From contig NZ_CP096258.1 of the NCBI RefSeq assembly GCF_023205015.1, positions 4,092,001 to 4,156,000 on the forward strand: a stretch of 64,000 nt of DNA, in the 5' to 3' direction. The stretch comes from Providencia rettgeri. GTDB lineage: Bacteria > Pseudomonadota > Gammaproteobacteria > Enterobacterales > Enterobacteriaceae. The stretch's first letter is position 1, and each line of letters opens with the position of its first letter. The position numbers were made by a program, and so were the translations under genes. Shown here one piece after another: positions 60,548 through 64,000 of the stretch. The notes under the pieces were generated by a model that saw nothing but the letters and a program-made list of their open reading frames with translations, did no database searches and was not told the DNA's origin.

Positions 60548-60639
60548 GGTGTAACCTCTTAGGCTAAACAATTATTGCAAAGGAAAAACACAGGTACAGT
60601 CTCCCTACCCATGCTTTCCTTGTCTTTTAGCGTACAAAC

Positions 60640-60933
60640 TTACTCAGTTACTTCGCCATCTTGCGCTGCTGGGTTACCTGACTGGTAATTACCATTACCT
60701 GTGCTACCAGTAGTGCCGCTATGATGAGAAACAGGGCGAGCAGGGACAACAGTCGAGATAGCGTGCTTATAAACCATCTGGCTAACTGTGTTTTTTAATA
60801 AAATAACAAATTGGTCAAAAGACTCAATTTGCCCCTGCAATTTGATGCCATTAACGAGATAAATAGAGACCGGAACCCTTTCACGACGTAATGCGTTCAG
60901 GAACGGATCTTGCAAAGATTGCCCCTTAGCCAT
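60640..60933 (-). CDS. hfq: RNA chaperone Hfq
   Basis: Sm-like hexamer that pairs small RNAs with mRNAs. The core (residues 1-70) is essentially the E. coli sequence: MAKGQSLQDPFLNALRRERV, SIYLVNGIKLQGQIESFDQF and Sm2 motif YKHAISTVVP. The disordered tail (about 72-97) is G/N/S-rich with an acidic tip (DGEVTE); total 97 versus 102 in E. coli. It lies between miaA and hflX. Confidence 0.98.
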   Translation of the reverse strand: MAKGQSLQDPFLNALRRERVPVSIYLVNGIKLQGQIESFDQFVILLKNTVSQMVYKHAISTVVPARPVSHHSGTTGSTGNGNYQSGNPAAQDGEVTE

Positions 60934-61040
60934 TCTATGTTTTCCTTATTTTGTTGTTTTTAAAAGAGAATCTTTTAGATTCCAAAAAGTAACTACTCAA
61001 AAATTGCGCTTAACGTTCTAATTGTACACAAACATCAGTC

Positions 61041-61982
61041 CTATGCACGCATAACCTGCATAACGGTGCTAAGCGCTTGCTGTGGTTGTTCACTATCTAG
61101 CCAATGAACATTCTCCCAGCCTCTTAACCAGGTAATTTGACGTTTTGCCAATTGGCGAGTTGCACAAATTCCCCGATAAATCATATCATCATGGCTAATT
61201 TCACCATCCAAATATGACCACATTTGCCGATACCCCACACAACGAATTGAAGGGAGATCAACATGTAAATCATTTCGTTGATGCAATTTGCGAACTTCTT
61301 CTTCAAAGCCCGCCGCTATCATCAGATGAAAACGTTGTTCTATGCGCTCATGTAAAATTTTACGATCTTGTGGCGCAATAGCAAACTGAAACACATTATA
61401 AGGCAATTCTTCCCCGGCTGTTTGTATCATTTCAGTCAAAGTTTGTCCCGAAATGAGATATACCTCTAAAGCACGGGATAATCTTTGTGGATCGTTAGGG
61501 TGGATCCTTGCAGCTGCAACTGGGTCAACCTCAGTAAGACGGCGATGAATTTCCCCCCACCCTTGCTCTTTCGCAATGTGTTCAATTTCAGCACGCACAG
61601 TTGGATCCGCTGAAGGAAGTGGCGAAAGTCCTTCTAACAAAGCTTTAAAATACAACATTGTGCCGCCAACTAATAATGGAATTTTACCTTGCGAAGTAAT
61701 TTCGGCCATGGCATTTAATGCGTCATGGCGGAAATCAGCAGCACTGTATGGTAGAGACGGATCGAGAATATCAATCAGACGATGGGGAGCTTGGCTGAGT
61801 TCTTCTGCTGTTGGTTTTGCTGTGCCGATATTCATCCCTCGGTAAATTAATGCCGAATCGACACTAATAATTTCCACAGGCAAATGCTTGCGAAGTTCTA
61901 TCGCCAAAGCGGTTTTACCTGAGGCCGTTGGACCCATTAGGAATATTGCATCAGGTTTTTTTTGAGTTGCTAAATCACTCAT
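61041..61982 (-). CDS. miaA: tRNA dimethylallyltransferase MiaA
   Basis: Adds a dimethylallyl group to A37 of tRNAs reading U-starting codons. P-loop FLMGPTASGKTALAIEL (about 14-30), ISVDSALIYRGMNIGTAKPT (about 39-58), LVGGTMLYFKALLEGL and the C-terminal RQLAKRQITWLRG block. Length 313 (E. coli 316). The start overlaps the mutL end by eight bases, implying translational coupling. Confidence 0.97.
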   Translation of the reverse strand: MSDLATQKKPDAIFLMGPTASGKTALAIELRKHLPVEIISVDSALIYRGMNIGTAKPTAEELSQAPHRLIDILDPSLPYSAADFRHDALNAMAEITSQGKIPLLVGGTMLYFKALLEGLSPLPSADPTVRAEIEHIAKEQGWGEIHRRLTEVDPVAAARIHPNDPQRLSRALEVYLISGQTLTEMIQTAGEELPYNVFQFAIAPQDRKILHERIEQRFHLMIAAGFEEEVRKLHQRNDLHVDLPSIRCVGYRQMWSYLDGEISHDDMIYRGICATRQLAKRQITWLRGWENVHWLDSEQPQQALSTVMQVMRA

Positions 61983-63945
61983 TTGTTAGTGTAGCTACCA
62001 CGGATTGTAAATTAATTAATTGTAATAATGTTGGTGGGGGATTTTTCACCCACTGCGGACACACCCGCTCAACATCTGCCAGCAACTGAATAGCCTGTGC
62101 TAAACTCCAACTTTCTTCTGTTTTAACCTGTGAAACAGCTTTAGCAAGCCATTGTGCTATCTCTTCGTCAGTTACACTTTCTTTTCCCGATAAAAAACCG
62201 AGTAATTCAGAAAAAAGCTGTGATAAATTTTGTGTTCTTAATGGTAACGATACCGTATGAATTGTGACTTTTCCATGTAATATCGTGGCTTCGATACCAA
62301 ATATTGTCAATTGTTCCTTGTACCGCTGTAAAACCTCTATTTCATCATTTTTAAGTGACACTTTTAGAGGTATTAATAATGGTTGGGGCTTTAAGGCTCC
62401 ACCACTCGGTGATAACTGTGACAATTTCAATAAATAATTAGCTTCCGTTAAGGATAACAGGATTAGCCCTAACGAAGACTCAATTAATGCAAAGTTTTTT
62501 GCGTAAATTGTCAATACTTTGCCAAAAAGGTAGTTATCCGCATTTTTTGCTACAGGTTGTGAGGATATTTGCGGTGAACTGATTGGGTTACGTTCAGGAA
62601 AAAGCGGTTTTTTATCTTCAGGAGCAACAGGAATAGACATTAAGCTCTGATACAGTTCACCGGCTTTTTTGTCATAAGTTGAACCAAACGCTTTTGCTGG
62701 TACATTTTCTGAAAAACCTGACGTTGATTTCGGCGAAGAGAAGGCGTGATTTACCGCATTGTCCATTAAGTGACTAGCTTGTTTATTCGATGTCTTAGAC
62801 TCTTGAGCGGTATTTTCGATTCGCGTATGGTTTTCTGTCTTAAATTGCTTAGGAGCCACGCTAGGAGAAGAAAAATAGTTTTCCCCCGCAGAAGGCCGAT
62901 TTTCCAGCTCTGCATTTACTGGTTCAATACCCGGAAGCTCATCAATAGATGCGGCTTCTAATAATACTGTTCGTACCGCTTGATAAATAAAATCATGTAC
63001 CAGACGAGCTTGGTGAAAACGAACCTCATGTTTTGCTGGGTGTACGTTAACATCAACTTGTTTTGGGTCAATGGTCAGATACAAAACATAAGCAGGCTGC
63101 TGGTTTTCGTCTAAATGCCCTTCATAAGCTTGGCGAATAGCATGATTAATCAGGCGGTCACGCATCATACGGCCATTAACATAGCAATATTGTGTTTCAC
63201 TACCCGACGTCATTGATGGAGAAACGACCCACCCTTTGATTGCAAGATCGCTATGTTCCCAAGACAACGCTAAAGCGCCTTGTATGAAGCCTGTTCCACA
63301 AATCGTGCCAAGCCGCCTTTCTTGCTGCGCCTCATCATGGGCGGCACGATATTGTTTTACCAATTTGCCATTGTGAGTCAGGTTGATAGCCACATCAGGG
63401 CGAGAAAGCGCAATTCGGCGAACAATTTCATCAATGTGCCCAAACTCGGTTTTTTCTGTGCGCATAAATTTACGGCGAGCTGGCGTATTATAGAATAAAT
63501 CTAATACCTCAACTGTTGTGCCGTTGGGGTGGGCAGCAGGTTTAACCATCACATCCATATCCCGACCTTCGGCATAGGATTGCCATGCTTCTGTCTGGTC
63601 TGCGGGCTTTGATGTCAACGTTAAACGTGAAACAGAACTGATACTCGCGAGTGCTTCACCGCGAAACCCCATACTCATAATGGCTTCAAGGTCATCCAAT
63701 GTGGCAATTTTACTGGTCGCATGGCGAGCTAAAGCCAGAATCAGTTCATCTTTACTGATTCCACAGCCATTATCACGAATACGGATCAGTTTTTCTCCGC
63801 CACGTTCAATATCGATATCAATACGCGTTGCCCCTGCATCAAGACTGTTTTCTACGAGCTCTTTAACCACTGACGCAGGCCTTTCAACCACCTCGCCCGC
63901 TGCAATTTGGTTGGCAAGTTGTGGGGAGAGAATATGTATTGCCAT
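61975..63945 (-). CDS. mutL: DNA mismatch repair protein MutL
   Basis: GHKL-type ATPase linking MutS recognition to MutH incision. The N-terminal ATPase domain (1-335) has VKELVENSLDAGATRIDIDI-type motif I, IRDNGCGIS, and FRGEALASISSVSRL; KHEVRFHQARLVHDF closes it. A poorly conserved linker (about 340-470, S/N/K-rich) precedes the dimerisation domain (about 475-656). 656 residues versus 615 in E. coli, the excess being in the linker. The ATG comes nine bases after the amiB stop codon. Confidence 0.97.
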   Translation of the reverse strand: MAIHILSPQLANQIAAGEVVERPASVVKELVENSLDAGATRIDIDIERGGEKLIRIRDNGCGISKDELILALARHATSKIATLDDLEAIMSMGFRGEALASISSVSRLTLTSKPADQTEAWQSYAEGRDMDVMVKPAAHPNGTTVEVLDLFYNTPARRKFMRTEKTEFGHIDEIVRRIALSRPDVAINLTHNGKLVKQYRAAHDEAQQERRLGTICGTGFIQGALALSWEHSDLAIKGWVVSPSMTSGSETQYCYVNGRMMRDRLINHAIRQAYEGHLDENQQPAYVLYLTIDPKQVDVNVHPAKHEVRFHQARLVHDFIYQAVRTVLLEAASIDELPGIEPVNAELENRPSAGENYFSSPSVAPKQFKTENHTRIENTAQESKTSNKQASHLMDNAVNHAFSSPKSTSGFSENVPAKAFGSTYDKKAGELYQSLMSIPVAPEDKKPLFPERNPISSPQISSQPVAKNADNYLFGKVLTIYAKNFALIESSLGLILLSLTEANYLLKLSQLSPSGGALKPQPLLIPLKVSLKNDEIEVLQRYKEQLTIFGIEATILHGKVTIHTVSLPLRTQNLSQLFSELLGFLSGKESVTDEEIAQWLAKAVSQVKTEESWSLAQAIQLLADVERVCPQWVKNPPPTLLQLINLQSVVATLTNE

Positions 63946-63954
63946 GTCTCCCCC

Positions 63955-64000
63955 TTATTGTGGCGCCGCTTGTATTGGATTTGCCAAGAAATATTGACGC
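63955..64000 (-). CDS. amiB: N-acetylmuramoyl-L-alanine amidase AmiB, C-terminal end only
   Basis: The window ends inside a minus-strand gene whose last 14 residues read RQYFLANPIQAAPQ before TAA (63955-63957). This resembles the C-terminus of E. coli AmiB, which directly precedes mutL there. The rest lies outside the window. Identification rests on this short match and on gene order. Confidence 0.7.
   Translation of the reverse strand, partial: RQYFLANPIQAAPQ

Overview
This window looks like chromosomal core-genome DNA of a gammaproteobacterium of the order Enterobacterales, most probably Morganellaceae and most like Providencia. The reasons are near-complete protein similarity to Escherichia coli for almost every gene, conserved E. 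coli-type operons, fairly A+T-rich codon use and intergenic DNA, and a few lineage-specific gene gains and losses. The genus call is inference from remembered family sequences, not from a search. I saw no insertion sequence, integrase, CRISPR array, rRNA or complete prophage.

Layout. (1) 1-20.9 kb is an almost unbroken translation, RNA and envelope block on the minus strand: nlpI, pnp, rpsO, truB, rbfA, infB, nusA, rimP, tRNA-fMet, tRNA-Leu(GAG), secG, glmM, folP, ftsH, rlmE, then yhbY (+), greA, dacB (+), obgE, rpmA, rplU. (2) 21.1-23.8 kb has ispB followed by a compact regulatory island: two paralogous Mu-repressor/MuA-type DNA-binding proteins on the minus strand, facing away from a Ner-like protein (sfsB) on the plus strand. 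(3) 23.9-26.4 kb has mdh and argR, then a small DUF6122-like membrane protein. (4) 26.4-39.2 kb corresponds to the E. coli 95-96 min region: mpl, fbp, ppa, ytfP-tamB-tamA, msrA, paeA, ytfK, ytfJ. (5) 39.3-48.1 kb is a mosaic: qseBC/ygiW, nudK, a cupin gene paired with mqo, cysQ, fklB/ytfB, cdh. (6) 48.2-64 kb is again E. coli-like and mostly minus strand: rpsF-priB-rpsR-rplI, rlmB, rnr, nsrR, an inserted MscS-family channel gene, purA, hflK-hflC, hflX, hfq, miaA, mutL and the last codons of amiB.

How it works together. The left block couples ribosome assembly and translation initiation (S15, TruB, RbfA, IF2, RimP, initiator tRNA, L21, L27, ObgE, RlmE) with RNA decay and transcription elongation (PNPase, NusA, GreA). 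Several of its promoters share a TAGAAT -10 box, two with G+C-rich discriminators, suggesting growth-rate or stringent control, and the rlmE-ftsH pair has a good sigma-32-type promoter. FtsH (left) and its modulators HflK/HflC (right) lie about 42 kb apart here. The right block holds the S6/S18 ribosomal operon with its probable S6:S18-binding leader, RNase R, RNA chaperone Hfq, tRNA modification (MiaA) and mismatch repair (MutL).

The least ordinary part is 22.1-23.8 kb, where the arrangement (repressor-like genes leftward, ner-like gene rightward, about 0.5 kb of A+T-rich repeat-bearing DNA between) copies the early regulatory switch of phage Mu without any transposase. Other items worth attention are a 29-codon small ORF with its own promoter-like sequence (53.7-53.9 kb), a perfect 17-bp palindrome upstream of paeA, tandem terminators in front of rimP, and the cupin-mqo pair.
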